Shown piece by piece: positions 16,677 through 25,207 of a DNA stretch of 64,000 nucleotides (the stretch's first letter is position 1; each line of letters starts with the position of its first letter). The notes under the pieces are model-generated. The model was not told the origin of the DNA. It saw only the letters and a program-made list of their open reading frames with translations, and did not search any database. The stretch covers positions 1,922,001 to 1,986,000 of the forward strand of contig CAWIXB010000001.1 of assembly GCA_963839955.1 (NCBI GenBank), given 5' to 3'. A program made the translations under genes and the position numbers. Source of the stretch: CAWIXB01 sp963839955 (GTDB lineage Bacteria > Actinomycetota > Actinomycetes > JACCUZ01).

Positions 16677-17024
16677 ATGCCCCAGTACCTGGCCCTGACC
16701 TACACCGCGGACGTGGACTGGTGGGCGCCCGAGCAGGCCAGCGAGCTCGCCGAGTACCGCCAGTTCGCGGTGGACCACGCGGGCAGCATCCTGTCCAGCG
16801 TCGTGCTGCACCCGACCGGCACGGCCACGGTCGTGCGGGTGCAGGGTGCCCGCGGGGGAGAGGTGATCACCACGGACGGGCCCTACGCGGAGACGAAGGA
16901 GGCGCTGACCGGCTACTACCTCATCGAGGCGGCAGACCTGGACGAAGCAGTAGCGATCGCCGCCGAGCTCCCCGCGGCCTGGGGTGGTGCGGTCGAGGTG
17001 CGCCCGGTCATCGCGTCCAAGTGA
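16677..17024 (+). CDS. YCII/DGPF-domain protein
   Basis: This 115-residue protein has the YCII-related (dimeric ferredoxin-like) fold with the DGPYAETKEALTGYYLIEA segment containing the DGP motif. A strong GAGGAGGAG site lies just before the ATG. DGPF-type YCII proteins are habitual neighbours of ECF42 sigma factors, as here with a 6-base gap to the next gene. The molecular function is unknown; they are thought to be linked to the sigma factor's signal or target regulon. Confidence 0.88.
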   Translation: MPQYLALTYTADVDWWAPEQASELAEYRQFAVDHAGSILSSVVLHPTGTATVVRVQGARGGEVITTDGPYAETKEALTGYYLIEAADLDEAVAIAAELPAAWGGAVEVRPVIASK

Positions 17025-17030
17025 GCGGGC

Positions 17031-18311
17031 ATGGTCGCTAGGCAAGCCAGCGCGCAGGACAGGGTCGCCGAGACGGTCCGGGTCGAGGGCGCGGTCATCC
17101 TCGCGACTCTGATCAGGACCGTCGGCGACGTCCAGGTCGCCGAGGACGCCGTGCAGGAGGCGACCCTGGCGGCGCTCGGCGCATGGCCGGTCACGGGGGT
17201 GCCGCCGCAGCCCCGTGCGTGGCTCACGCTCACCGCGCGACGGAAGGCCATCGACATCCTGCGGCGCGAGCGGGCCCGCCCGGGCAAGGAGCGCGACGGG
17301 CTGCAGATGATCGAGCTCACCAGGTCCGACCTGCCGACGGACGACGTCGTCCACGACGACCTGCTGCGACTGGTGTTCACCTGCTGCCATCCGGCCTTGT
17401 CACCGCCGACCAGGGTCGCCCTCGCCCTGCGGACCCTGTGTGGTCTCTCGCCGGCGCAGATCGCGGGAGTGCTCCTCACCAGCGAGGCCGCCACGACGAA
17501 GCGCCTGACCCGGGCTCGGCAGAAGATCGCGGCCGCGCACATTCCCTACCGGGTGCCGGCCGAGGATGAGCTGGGCGACCGGCTGCCGGCGGTGTGCGCC
17601 GTGATCCACAGCCTCTACACGGCGGGTCACGCGCCCGTCGACGGCGTTGTCGCGTACGACGTGGACGCGTGTGCCGAGGCGGTCCGGCTCGCCGAGCTCC
17701 TGCACGGGCTGCTGCCGGATGAGCCGATGCCTGCCGCCGTCCTGGCGCTGCTGCTGCTCACCGAGGCCCGCAGACCCGCGAGGCTCGACGTGCACGGACA
17801 GGTCGTGACCCTCGACCAGCAGGATCGCGGCCGGTGGGACGCCGCGGCCATCGGCCGCGGCATCGCGCTTCTCAATGACTCACTATTCCGCTCCGGCGGG
17901 CAGGCGGACGCCTATCAACTACAGGCTGCCATCGCGGCGGAGCACGCCCGTGCCGCCAGCTATGCGGACACCGACTGGACCGAGATCCTGCGGCTCTACG
18001 ACCTGCTCGTGTCCATCGCGCCGAGTGACGCCGCCGGCCTGGGCCGGGCCGTTGCGGCAGCGGAGGCGACCGGCCCCGCGACGGCGCTGGCCATGCTGGC
18101 CGAGATCCCGCCGGGCCCGCGCTGGCATGCGGTGCGCGCCGAGCTGCTGGCGCGGGAGGGCCAATTCGCCGAGGCGGCCCGGGAACTCACTGAATCGCTG
18201 GCTGGACCGGCAACGCAACCGGAACGCGAGCACCGCACGCGACGCCGGGACGCATTTCTCGAGCGCGCCGAGCCGACCGAGCCGGTGAGGGACGAGCCGG
18301 TCGAGCCGTGA
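17031..18311 (+). CDS. ECF42-type RNA polymerase sigma factor with C-terminal extension
   Basis: The 426-residue protein combines sigma region 2 (~20-90, AEDAVQEATLAALGAWP and WLTLTARRKAIDILRRE), sigma region 4 (~120-170, LALRTLCGLSPAQIAGVLLTSEAATTKRLTRARQKI) and a ~240-residue C-terminal extension of helical repeats (DUF6596 type). This is the ECF42 architecture, in which no classical anti-sigma factor is found and the extension itself modulates activity. The preceding YCII gene is the usual partner and the likely target. The last ~45 residues are charged, low complexity (EPTEPVRDEPVEP). Confidence 0.9.
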   Translation: MVARQASAQDRVAETVRVEGAVILATLIRTVGDVQVAEDAVQEATLAALGAWPVTGVPPQPRAWLTLTARRKAIDILRRERARPGKERDGLQMIELTRSDLPTDDVVHDDLLRLVFTCCHPALSPPTRVALALRTLCGLSPAQIAGVLLTSEAATTKRLTRARQKIAAAHIPYRVPAEDELGDRLPAVCAVIHSLYTAGHAPVDGVVAYDVDACAEAVRLAELLHGLLPDEPMPAAVLALLLLTEARRPARLDVHGQVVTLDQQDRGRWDAAAIGRGIALLNDSLFRSGGQADAYQLQAAIAAEHARAASYADTDWTEILRLYDLLVSIAPSDAAGLGRAVAAAEATGPATALAMLAEIPPGPRWHAVRAELLAREGQFAEAARELTESLAGPATQPEREHRTRRRDAFLERAEPTEPVRDEPVEP

Positions 18312-18459
18312 CGGTGAGGGGCGCCAGGCACCCCTTCCACGGCTTCTTCGCCTCGTGCACTTAGTGCCGATAAGCGACATTATGTCAATCTGTTCGGCTT
18401 CCGGCCTGCAGAGGTTGACTCGGGGGCTCCCCTGACCTGCGCGTGATCCGTCGCCCGGG

Positions 18460-19026
18460 TCACTGCCCCGTTGCTGCCGCATACCGCAGGTAGACGACCC
18501 CGTTGCCGAATCGCCGCTGTTCCAACAGCTCGAGGTCGACGCGGACGCCGTCCGGAAAGAACCGGTTGCCGCCCCCGACGATGGCCGGTCCGATGAAGAG
18601 CTGGTACTCGTCGACCAGCCCGGCGCGCATCACCTGCGCCGCCAGGTGTGGCCCGTCGACGGTGAGGTCGTGGTCGGACCCGGCCTTCATCTCGCGCACC
18701 GTCTCCGGGTCGAAGGTCCGCTCGATCCGGGTCCGCTGACTGGAGACGTGGTTCAGCGTCGAGGAGTAGACGATCTTGTCGGTGCCCTGCCAGACCCGCG
18801 CGTACTCGAGGATGAACGGGTCCTGATCCGGCTCCGTGTGCGCGGTCTCCCAATAGACCATCGTCTCGTACATCCGGCGGCCGTACAGGTACGTGCCGAC
18901 CGATCGGAACCGTTCGTTGACGAACTCGTGCACCTCTCGTTCCGGAGTCCCCCAGCCGAAGTTGCCGTCGGCGTCACTGACGTATCCGTCGAGCGACGTC
19001 GCCATCGAGTAGATCAGCCTGCCCAT
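18460..19026 (-). CDS. Dihydrofolate reductase family protein (RibD C-terminal type)
   Basis: The 188-residue protein starts MGRLIYSMATSLDGYVSDADG, the standard N-terminus of the YwjB/YyaP-like reductases, followed by YLYGRRMYETMVYWE and a C-terminal VDGPHLAAQVMRAGLVDEYQLFIGPAIVGGG block that binds NADPH. Members are cytosolic NADPH-dependent reductases of unknown substrate and sometimes confer incidental antifolate resistance. Its start overlaps the end of the MFS gene by 13 bases, so both are probably one operon facing the regulator at 20308. Confidence 0.88.
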   Translation of the reverse strand: MGRLIYSMATSLDGYVSDADGNFGWGTPEREVHEFVNERFRSVGTYLYGRRMYETMVYWETAHTEPDQDPFILEYARVWQGTDKIVYSSTLNHVSSQRTRIERTFDPETVREMKAGSDHDLTVDGPHLAAQVMRAGLVDEYQLFIGPAIVGGGNRFFPDGVRVDLELLEQRRFGNGVVYLRYAAATGQ

Positions 19027-20249
19027 TCGGTGTCTCCATCCGTGAACGAGAGCGAGGCCGAGACCGCTGGTCCGGTCGGCGCGGCCCGGCCAAGCGACGA
19101 GCGCCGGAGGCCGGGAGTCAGGGCCAGCGTCACGAGCACCGACAACACGCCGAGCACGCCCATCGCGGTCGCGGTCTCCAGCCGGGTGGCCAGCAGGCCC
19201 CCGAGCAGCGCCCCTAGTGCCTGGCCGACCATCATCCCGTTCATCGCGAGCCCGAGGGTCTGCCCCCGGGACGCATCGTCGGAGGTGCGCACGAGCCGGT
19301 CCTGCAGCGGCAGCGAGGCGGTGTAGCCGATCGCCGAGCAGAACGCGACGACCAGCACCACGCCGATCGGCGGCGACAGGAGCAGGACCAGCCAGGGCAC
19401 GGCCAGCAGCAGTCGCAGCGGCTCGACCAGCCGGTCGCGGAGCCTGGGTGGGACGAAGCGCCCCATGACGATGTCGCCAAGCAGCATCCCGCCTGCGGTC
19501 ACAGCGAACACGTAGCCCGCGTGCTCGGTCAGCGGCACGAAGAGCGCCTCACAGCCGACGATGATGCCGTTGGGCACCCACAGGCACAGGTAGATCGGCC
19601 GGGTCACCGGCGAGCGCAGCAGCGTCGCGTTCAGGACGCGGGTCCGGCGCACCAGGCCGGCCTCGGACGGTACGGCCGGCCGGTCCGCGATCCCCCGCCA
19701 GATGGCCACCACGAGCAGCAGGTCGACGGCTGTCGCGATCAGGAACAGCTCGCCGGCGGCGAACCAGGCGAGCAGCAGCCCGCCGGCGCCGTACCCGACG
19801 ATCTGGAACACGCCCACGGCCGCATTGAGCGTGGACCGGCCGAGCAGGAAGCCGTCCTCCCCCACGATCTGGGCGAGCAGCTTCAACGCGCTGCCGCCTG
19901 TCGCGGAGTTGACCACGTAGGGAATGGCGAGGATCGCGAACCGGGCCTGCCACGACAGCCCCGGGAGCGCCTGGAGCCCGTGCGCAGCCAGCCCTCCCCC
20001 GGCCGTGAGCAGGAGGGCGGTGCGGGGGCGCAAGCTGTCCGAGGCGCCGAGAATCGTGGCGGAGCCGATCAGGGTGATCAGCGGCCCGCCGAACAGACTG
20101 AGCGCGGTCAGCACGGTCGAGCCGGTCTCGGCGTACGTGATGGTGCCGAGTGCGAGCGAGGCGATCGACATCGAACCGACGGTCAGGCAACGGGTCAGGA
20201 ACAGCGTCCGGAACTCGGGCAGCGAGAACAACTCACGGTAGGTGCGCAC
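19014..20249 (-). CDS. MFS transporter
   Basis: This 411-residue major facilitator protein has 10-12 hydrophobic segments, among them SIASLALGTITYAETGS, LLLTAGGGLAAHGL, LLLAWFAAGELFLIATAVDLLLVVAIW and AMGVLGVLSVLVTLAL. It has the family-typical C-terminal half with SLPLQDRLVRTSDDASRGQTLGLAMNG. It is an inner-membrane transporter; an exporter is likely given the divergent regulator. The GTG at 20249 (RTYRELFSLPEFRTLFLTR) is chosen because this is the standard N-terminal helix; an ATG at 20309 would overlap the regulator's start. The substrate is not readable. Confidence 0.85.
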   Translation of the reverse strand: MRTYRELFSLPEFRTLFLTRCLTVGSMSIASLALGTITYAETGSTVLTALSLFGGPLITLIGSATILGASDSLRPRTALLLTAGGGLAAHGLQALPGLSWQARFAILAIPYVVNSATGGSALKLLAQIVGEDGFLLGRSTLNAAVGVFQIVGYGAGGLLLAWFAAGELFLIATAVDLLLVVAIWRGIADRPAVPSEAGLVRRTRVLNATLLRSPVTRPIYLCLWVPNGIIVGCEALFVPLTEHAGYVFAVTAGGMLLGDIVMGRFVPPRLRDRLVEPLRLLLAVPWLVLLLSPPIGVVLVVAFCSAIGYTASLPLQDRLVRTSDDASRGQTLGLAMNGMMVGQALGALLGGLLATRLETATAMGVLGVLSVLVTLALTPGLRRSSLGRAAPTGPAVSASLSFTDGDTEWAG

Positions 20250-20264
20250 GGAGCAGAGCCTTAC

Positions 20265-20282
20265 GCCGGTTGACCGACCGGC
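20265..20282. promoter_or_regulatory. Inverted repeat in the divergent MFS/regulator gap
   Basis: GCCGGT-6-ACCGGC is a perfect 6-base inverted repeat in the middle of the 58-base gap between the MFS gene (start 20249) and the winged-helix regulator (start 20308). It is a natural operator candidate for the regulator, which would then control itself and the transporter. Confidence 0.4.
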
Positions 20283-20307
20283 ATAATGATTCGCGAGGAG
20301 GCGAAAC

Positions 20308-21294
20308 ATGGGCACCTGGTTGGTCTCCGCCGATCTGCTCGCGCGGAGCCGGTTCACGGTGTCGCCGTGGCAGGAGACTGTCGGCGCTCTCGCTCTGCTC
20401 GGCGGCACGCGCGGGCTGCACCTGCAGCCGTGGGAACGCAGCTTCCGCGCCGGTCACGTCGAGTCGTTCGGCCAGATGCTGGATGCGTACCCGGTACGCC
20501 GAGAGCTGCTGCCGTGGTTCAGCCGTCCGCGGCGGCCCGGGCGACCCGGCTGGGTCGCCGACTTCCTTACCCATGCTCCACCGGGTGTCGACCCGACGTT
20601 CGAGGACGAGCTCGCGCTCCTCGACACCTGGAGCGACGCCGCGATCCGCCGCGAGCTCGAGTGGGTGCAAGAGCGAGAGCTGCCCGGCCGACTGCGGCGT
20701 GCACCGCTGGGCGACGAGGTGGGCGGGCTCATGGAGTGGGTGTGGACGGCCGCGGTCAGCGCGGACTGGCCGCGTCGCAGGAGGGTGCTCCAGGCCGACA
20801 TCGTGTCCCGCACCGCACGGCTGGCGACCAAGGGATGGGCGGCCGTTCTCGACGGCCTGTCCGCGAAGTCGCGCTGGGAGGGCAACGGCGAACTCCGGAT
20901 CAACGACTACGACCTTCCGACGCGCGACCTGACGACCGCGACGGATCTCTACTTCGTGCCGACCACGAGCGCCACCAACACCAGCGGGTGGACCAAGCCA
21001 GCGAGCTACGCCGTCATCTACCCGGTCACGGGCATGCTCGCGCCGACCGGCAGCGATGCAAGCGGCGGGCTGGCCCGCCTGGTCGGCGGCAACCGCGCCA
21101 CCCTGCTGCGCGCGCTGGACGTTCCGCACAGCACGACCCAGCTGGCGACCCTCACCGGCCTGCCGCTGGGTTCGGTCGGCAACCACCTGCGGGTGCTGCT
21201 GGACTCCGGCGCCGTGCTGCGCCGGCGGTCCGGCCGCGAGGTGCTCTATTGGCGGACCGCACTCGGCGACGCCCTCTGCGCCAGCGGCGGCTGA
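20308..21294 (+). CDS. ArsR-type winged-helix regulator with long N-terminal domain
   Basis: The 328-residue protein ends in a clear ArsR-like winged helix (~265-325: LLRALDVPHSTTQLATLTGLPLGSVGNHLRVLLDSGAVLRRRSGREVLYW). The first ~250 residues have no domain I recognise but resemble the DUF5937-type regions of actinobacterial ArsR proteins: MGTWLVSADLLARSRFTVSPWQETV, then a helical region. GAGGAGG precedes the ATG. It is divergent from the MFS/reductase operon and most likely regulates it, probably in response to a compound pumped out. The effector is unknown. Confidence 0.82.
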   Translation: MGTWLVSADLLARSRFTVSPWQETVGALALLGGTRGLHLQPWERSFRAGHVESFGQMLDAYPVRRELLPWFSRPRRPGRPGWVADFLTHAPPGVDPTFEDELALLDTWSDAAIRRELEWVQERELPGRLRRAPLGDEVGGLMEWVWTAAVSADWPRRRRVLQADIVSRTARLATKGWAAVLDGLSAKSRWEGNGELRINDYDLPTRDLTTATDLYFVPTTSATNTSGWTKPASYAVIYPVTGMLAPTGSDASGGLARLVGGNRATLLRALDVPHSTTQLATLTGLPLGSVGNHLRVLLDSGAVLRRRSGREVLYWRTALGDALCASGG

Positions 21295-21312
21295 CCCGTC
21301 ATCCGGACGTCG

Positions 21313-22154
21313 TCAGCGCGGCTGGTACTCGGTGATCAGGACCGAGATGGTGACCGGCCCGAGACAGGGGCGGGAGGGAGCCGTCGCGCGGTCCAGGTGG
21401 CGTGCGGTTGGGCTCATGTCCAGCAGGTCCTGTGACTGTTGGCCGGTCAAGGGCGCGGAGTACTCGACACGCTCGGTGGCCGCCGCGTCGAAGAACGGGC
21501 TCAGCGCTTGATGCAGCCGCTGTTCCTTCGCCGGGTCGACGGACACCATCTCGGGCACCTGGTCACGAAGCTCGGCGAGGTGCCGGTCCGTTGGGCGTAC
21601 GACGATCAAGCGACCTGCCGGCCGGAGAATCCGAAGTAACTCGGCAGGGTTGCGTGGTGCGAACACGTCGAGGACGAGGTCGGCGACCGCGCTCGCCAGC
21701 GGCAGCGGACGAAAGATGTCCCAGGTTGCCGCTGCGGCACGCTCGTGTGCCCGAACCGCTGCGCGCAGCGCGGGCGCGGAGGTGTCCAGGCCCAGCCCCA
21801 GGAATCCGGGCAGGCGGTTGAGCACGCCGGCCAGGTAGTAGCCGGTTCCGCACCCGCATCCACCAGAGCGCCGCGCTCCGGAGCGGTTGCGGCCGCCCTG
21901 TCGGCGACCGCCACACGCACCGGTTCGTAGCAGCCGGTGCTGAGGAACCGGCCGCGTGCCGCGACCATGGCGGCGTCGTCTCCACTGGTGGGTCGCCTGC
22001 CTGCGAGCAGGCCGACGTAGCCCTGGCGGGCGACGTCGAAGGTGTGACGCTGCGGGCACTGAACCGCGCCCTCGCCCGCGTGCAGCCGACCGCCGCACGT
22101 GGGGCAGCGCAGCAGACGCAGGAGATGCTCGCCGAGTGCCGGAGGAAGTGACAC
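21313..22154 (-). pseudogene. rlmA: 23S rRNA (guanine-N1) methyltransferase RlmA-like, frameshifted
   Basis: Two overlapping frames together make a full RlmA-type protein of about 280 residues. The first starts at 22154: a zinc finger RCPTCGGRLHAGEGAVQCPQRHTFDVARQGYV and the region up to ALVDAG. The second resumes with GCGTGYYLAGVLNRLPGFLGLGLD and runs to 21313 with the methyltransferase C-terminus. The break is inside SAM motif I: one base is missing between 21851 and 21852 (expected GGT TGC GGA, found GGTGCGGA). The intact enzyme methylates G748 of 23S rRNA (TlrB/RlmA-II, macrolide-related) or G745. A sequencing error or a recent mutation explain it equally well. Confidence 0.82.
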
Positions 22155-22205
22155 GGGACCGGGATCGTAGCGCCCGTCCAGGCGTCCACACCCCCCATCA
22201 TCTCG

Positions 22206-23042
22206 CTAGCCGGGCGTCGCGTCGCGTTCGCTTCTTTCAGCGACGCTTCGGGCTTGCCCTTCGTGTATGTCGCTCACCCATTCCCAGCCGGGCTTGGCCG
22301 ATGGGCCGATCCGCGGGTCGTCCTGACCGCCGCCGTCACGCAGGGCTTGCACGTACGCGCGGTCCTGTTCGATCCGTGCGCGTACCTGATCAGCTCCGCC
22401 GACTGACCCGTGACCCGGGATGACGACATCGACGTCGTCCGCCACGCCCTCCAGCAGCCTCAGCCCTGCGAGGTAGTCCTCGATCGGGTCATTGGTGCCG
22501 TTGAAGTTGTCGAGCATCGGGATGAAGACATCCGAGAGCATGTCGCCGGCGACGAGAACCCCGCGATCCTCGATCAACAGTGCCGCATGTCCCGGGGAAT
22601 GTGCCGGATGCTCGATGATCCGGACTTGAGGACCATCCCAAGGAATCTGTGCGGTTCCGGCGGGCAGACCGGTGATGAGGCCAAACAGGTCCAGCGGTGT
22701 CTCGTCGGCGATCTCTGGCGGTAACCCCTCGGCGACGCGGGCCTCCCAGTCCGCGTTCGACCGCACGTCTCGCATGAAGGCTGCGCAGCGGGCTGTGCCG
22801 TAACGGGGTACTTCGCCGAGCTCGGTGTGCCAGAGCACGTGATCCCAGTCAGGATGCGTCGCGAAGCCTGCCACAACGGGCTGGCCCAACTCGCGAACGT
22901 CGTTCGCGAGGCAGGCCATTTCGGAGCCTTCTATCCCGGGGTCGACGAGCAACACGCCGGCCCGGCCTTGCACGACCGCTGTGTTGTTCGCGAGTAGCTC
23001 GCTCTGGTGGACCAGCACACCTTCCGCGACCTGCGTCAGCAT
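22206..23042 (-). CDS. Metallo-beta-lactamase fold hydrolase
   Basis: This 278-residue protein starts MLTQVAEGVLVHQSELLANNTAVV and has the MBL metal sites: THPDWDHVLWH (His, Asp, His), HPAHSPGHAAL (His), AGDMLSD (bridging Asp) and VIPGHGSVGG (His). Members hydrolyse thioesters, lactones or beta-lactams; the substrate here cannot be inferred. GAAGGAG lies before the chosen ATG. It is divergent from the radical SAM gene, and the LexA box at 23173 lies in the 155-base gap, so it might share SOS control. Confidence 0.88.
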   Translation of the reverse strand: MLTQVAEGVLVHQSELLANNTAVVQGRAGVLLVDPGIEGSEMACLANDVRELGQPVVAGFATHPDWDHVLWHTELGEVPRYGTARCAAFMRDVRSNADWEARVAEGLPPEIADETPLDLFGLITGLPAGTAQIPWDGPQVRIIEHPAHSPGHAALLIEDRGVLVAGDMLSDVFIPMLDNFNGTNDPIEDYLAGLRLLEGVADDVDVVIPGHGSVGGADQVRARIEQDRAYVQALRDGGGQDDPRIGPSAKPGWEWVSDIHEGQARSVAERSERDATPG

Positions 23043-23172
23043 GGGGCTCCTTCCGCGTGTGGCTTGCGTCTCGGCCGGCACCGGATCGGCTCGTGCTCGA
23101 GATCGAACCCCTGTCACGGATCCGCGCCCCGAAACCCTGTCAGAAAGGCGTGACGCTCACCACACGAACGAC

Positions 23173-23188
23173 TCGAACATATGTTCTA
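23173..23188. promoter_or_regulatory. LexA (SOS) box
   Basis: TCGAACATATGTTCTA matches the actinobacterial LexA operator TCGAAC-N4-GTTCGA at 11 of 12 fixed positions, with the perfectly palindromic core GAACATATGTTC. It ends 10 bases before the preferred GTG start of the radical SAM gene (and abuts the alternative ATG at 23189), so LexA binding should block transcription. Rv2578c, the mycobacterial homologue, is recalled as a member of the LexA regulon. Confidence 0.85.
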
Positions 23189-23197
23189 ATGGAAGCC

Positions 23198-24742
23198 GTG
23201 CGGTGGGACGAGCTCCGACTGGACGGACCGGCCGACGACGGCGCTGCGGCGGGTCCGGTGCCGCTGCTCCCCCGCGGCTCGGTGACCCGCACCTTCGACA
23301 CGCCGGGGTTCCGCGGCATCACGTTCCACGAGGTCACGGCGCGGTCGGCGCTCAACAAGGTCCCCGAGGCCTCACACATGCCGTTCCGCTGGACCATCAA
23401 CCCCTATCGCGGCTGCAGCCATGCGTGTGTCTACTGCCTGAGCGGCGACACCCTCATTCTCATGGGTGACGGCCGGGCCAAGCCGTTGTCCGCCGTACGA
23501 GCGGGAGACGTCGTCTACGGCGCCGAGGTGCGCGGCCGCTACCCGCGCTACGTCCGGACGGACGTCCTCGCGCACTGGGAGACCACCAAGCCGGCCTACC
23601 GCGTCACCCTCGCCGACGGGACACAACTCGTCGCAAGCGGCGACCACCGGTTCCTGACCGAGCGCGGCTGGAAGCACGTCTGCTCCGACCACGACGCTCT
23701 CGCGACCGACGACTCCTTGTTGGGCTTCGGGGACAGTAGCCCGCCGCCTCTCGGGACGGCGATCAAGAGCACCGCAGCCCTTTTCGTCGTCTCGGTGGTG
23801 CCGCTCGGGATCGAGATGCCGATGTTCGACATCACCACCGGCACCGGTGACTTCATCGCCAACGGCGTGGTGAGCCACAACTGCTTTGCGCGCAAGACGC
23901 ACGAGTACCTCGAGCTCGACGCCGGCCACGACTTCGACTCGCAGATCGTCGTCAAGACCAATGTCGGCGAGGTGCTGCGCCGCGAGCTGGCCCGACCGTC
24001 CTGGCAGGGCGAGCACGTCGCGATGGGCACCAACGTGGACTGCTACCAGCGTGCCGAGGGGCGCTACCGGCTGATGCCCGAGATCCTCAGCGCGCTCTCG
24101 GACGCCGCAAACCCGTTCTCCATCCTCACCAAGGGCGCGCTGCTCCTGCGCGACCTCGACCTGCTCGTCGCCGCGGCCGAGCGCACCGATGTCTCCACCG
24201 CGGTCTCGGTCGGCTTCCTCGACGAGGACGTGTGGCGCTCGGTGGAGCCGGGGACGCCGTCGCCCCGGCGCCGGCTCGAGGTGTGCCGGTCACTCAACGA
24301 GGCGGGCATCCCGTGCGGGGTCCTGCTCGCGCCGGTGCTGCCCTTCCTCGCCGACTCCGACGCCGCGCTCGACGCAGCGGTGGCCGCCGCCGCCGAGGCC
24401 GGCGCGGGCTACGTCTCGCCGATCGCCCTGCACCTACGTCCGGGCGCCCGCGAGTGGTGGCAGGCGTGGCTGCGCCGCGAGCGCCCCGACCTGCTCCCCC
24501 GCTACGCCGACCTCTACGGCACCCGCTCCTACGCGCCCAAGAGCTACCAGCGCGACATCACCGAGCGAGTGCGCGCCGCAGCCGCCCGCCACGGCGTCGG
24601 CCGCAATTCGGTACGCCGTGGCCGGCTCGTCCCGCAACGGTCACGGTTGCGTGGCGCCGACCCGACCGTCGCGGCCTCACCCGCAGCGGCCGGACAGGTG
24701 AGCCAGGCGGACCGTTCGGCCGCCCAGCTCACCCTGCTCTGA
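23198..24742 (+). CDS. Rv2578c-family radical SAM protein (spore photoproduct lyase-like), intein-containing
   Basis: The 514-residue precursor is a radical SAM enzyme of the Rv2578c/COG1533 group, related to spore photoproduct lyase, interrupted by a 149-residue intein. After splicing the 365-residue product has an uninterrupted CSHACVYC cluster motif followed by FARKTHEYLELD, then VVKTNVGEVLRRELARPSW, GTNVDCYQRAEGRY and a C-terminal barrel part. The GTG giving VRWDELRL is chosen because homologues start MRW; ATG 23189 is an alternative. A LexA box overlaps the promoter region, which points to DNA repair after damage. The reaction on DNA is inferred from the SPL relationship only. Confidence 0.88.
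   Translation: MRWDELRLDGPADDGAAAGPVPLLPRGSVTRTFDTPGFRGITFHEVTARSALNKVPEASHMPFRWTINPYRGCSHACVYCLSGDTLILMGDGRAKPLSAVRAGDVVYGAEVRGRYPRYVRTDVLAHWETTKPAYRVTLADGTQLVASGDHRFLTERGWKHVCSDHDALATDDSLLGFGDSSPPPLGTAIKSTAALFVVSVVPLGIEMPMFDITTGTGDFIANGVVSHNCFARKTHEYLELDAGHDFDSQIVVKTNVGEVLRRELARPSWQGEHVAMGTNVDCYQRAEGRYRLMPEILSALSDAANPFSILTKGALLLRDLDLLVAAAERTDVSTAVSVGFLDEDVWRSVEPGTPSPRRRLEVCRSLNEAGIPCGVLLAPVLPFLADSDAALDAAVAAAAEAGAGYVSPIALHLRPGAREWWQAWLRRERPDLLPRYADLYGTRSYAPKSYQRDITERVRAAAARHGVGRNSVRRGRLVPQRSRLRGADPTVAASPAAAGQVSQADRSAAQLTLL
23435..23881 (+). other. Mini-intein within the radical SAM cluster motif
   Basis: The 149-residue insert begins at Cys (block A CLSGDTLILMGDG), has block B VASGDHRFLTERGW (with the conserved His), and ends with block F MPMFDITTGTGDFIANG and block G VVSHN before a Cys as +1 residue. 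There is no homing endonuclease domain. Splicing joins CVY to CFARK, so the +1 Cys (23882-23884) becomes the third ligand of the CxxxCxxC [4Fe-4S] motif; unspliced protein keeps the intein Cys1 at that place and should be inactive. All residues needed for class 1 splicing (Cys1, block B His, His-Asn, Cys+1) are present. Confidence 0.92.
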
Positions 24743-24754
24743 TCCCCGCGACGA

Positions 24755-25207
24755 TCAGCCCTCGCCGTCGGCCAGCTTGGCAAAGGCCGCGAGCACGCTC
24801 GGCCAACCCTGCTCGTAGCTCGAGCGGTACTCCTGCGCCTGCTTCGCCCAGGCGTCCCAGCCGTGGTGGACGAGATCCACCCTCGTGCCGTCGCCCTCGG
24901 CGGTGAACGTCACCTCGACGGTCGTGTGCGTGTCCGCGTCACCGCCGGGGTGCCAGGTCATCGCCATCCCGTCGGGCGGGTCCCACCGGGTGACCGTGCC
25001 CCATACGTCCTGCTCCCCCGCCGTCGAGCGCTCCACCAGGCGGTTGTCCTCGAACGCGAGGCCCGCGGTCGACTTCATGTAGACGCCGAACTCCTGCAAC
25101 GGCCACCAGGAGCCGATCTGCTCGGTGAAGACGCGGAACGCGTCCTGTGCGCCTCGCTTGACGTGCACGGTTCGCACGACGGGCGCGACGGTCTCTGACG
25201 TAGTCAT
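24755..25207 (-). CDS. SRPBCC/AHSA1-family protein
   Basis: This 150-residue protein has the Bet v 1-like START fold of the AHSA1 group: VVRTVHVKRGAQDAFRVFTEQIGSWWPL at the N-terminus, TVTRWDPPDGMAMTWHPG and a C-terminal helix (YRSSYEQGWPSVLAAFAKLA). Such proteins bind small hydrophobic ligands; specific function unknown. Its ATG overlaps the stop of the preceding ArsR gene (ATGA), a very common ArsR-AHSA1 pairing, so the two are co-expressed and controlled by ArsR. Confidence 0.88.
   Translation of the reverse strand: MTTSETVAPVVRTVHVKRGAQDAFRVFTEQIGSWWPLQEFGVYMKSTAGLAFEDNRLVERSTAGEQDVWGTVTRWDPPDGMAMTWHPGGDADTHTTVEVTFTAEGDGTRVDLVHHGWDAWAKQAQEYRSSYEQGWPSVLAAFAKLADGEG

Noticed and set aside
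15189..17390. 733-residue version of the carboxypeptidase
   Set aside because: The added N-terminus overlaps the YCII and ECF42 genes on the other strand; the signal peptide marks the real start near 16451.
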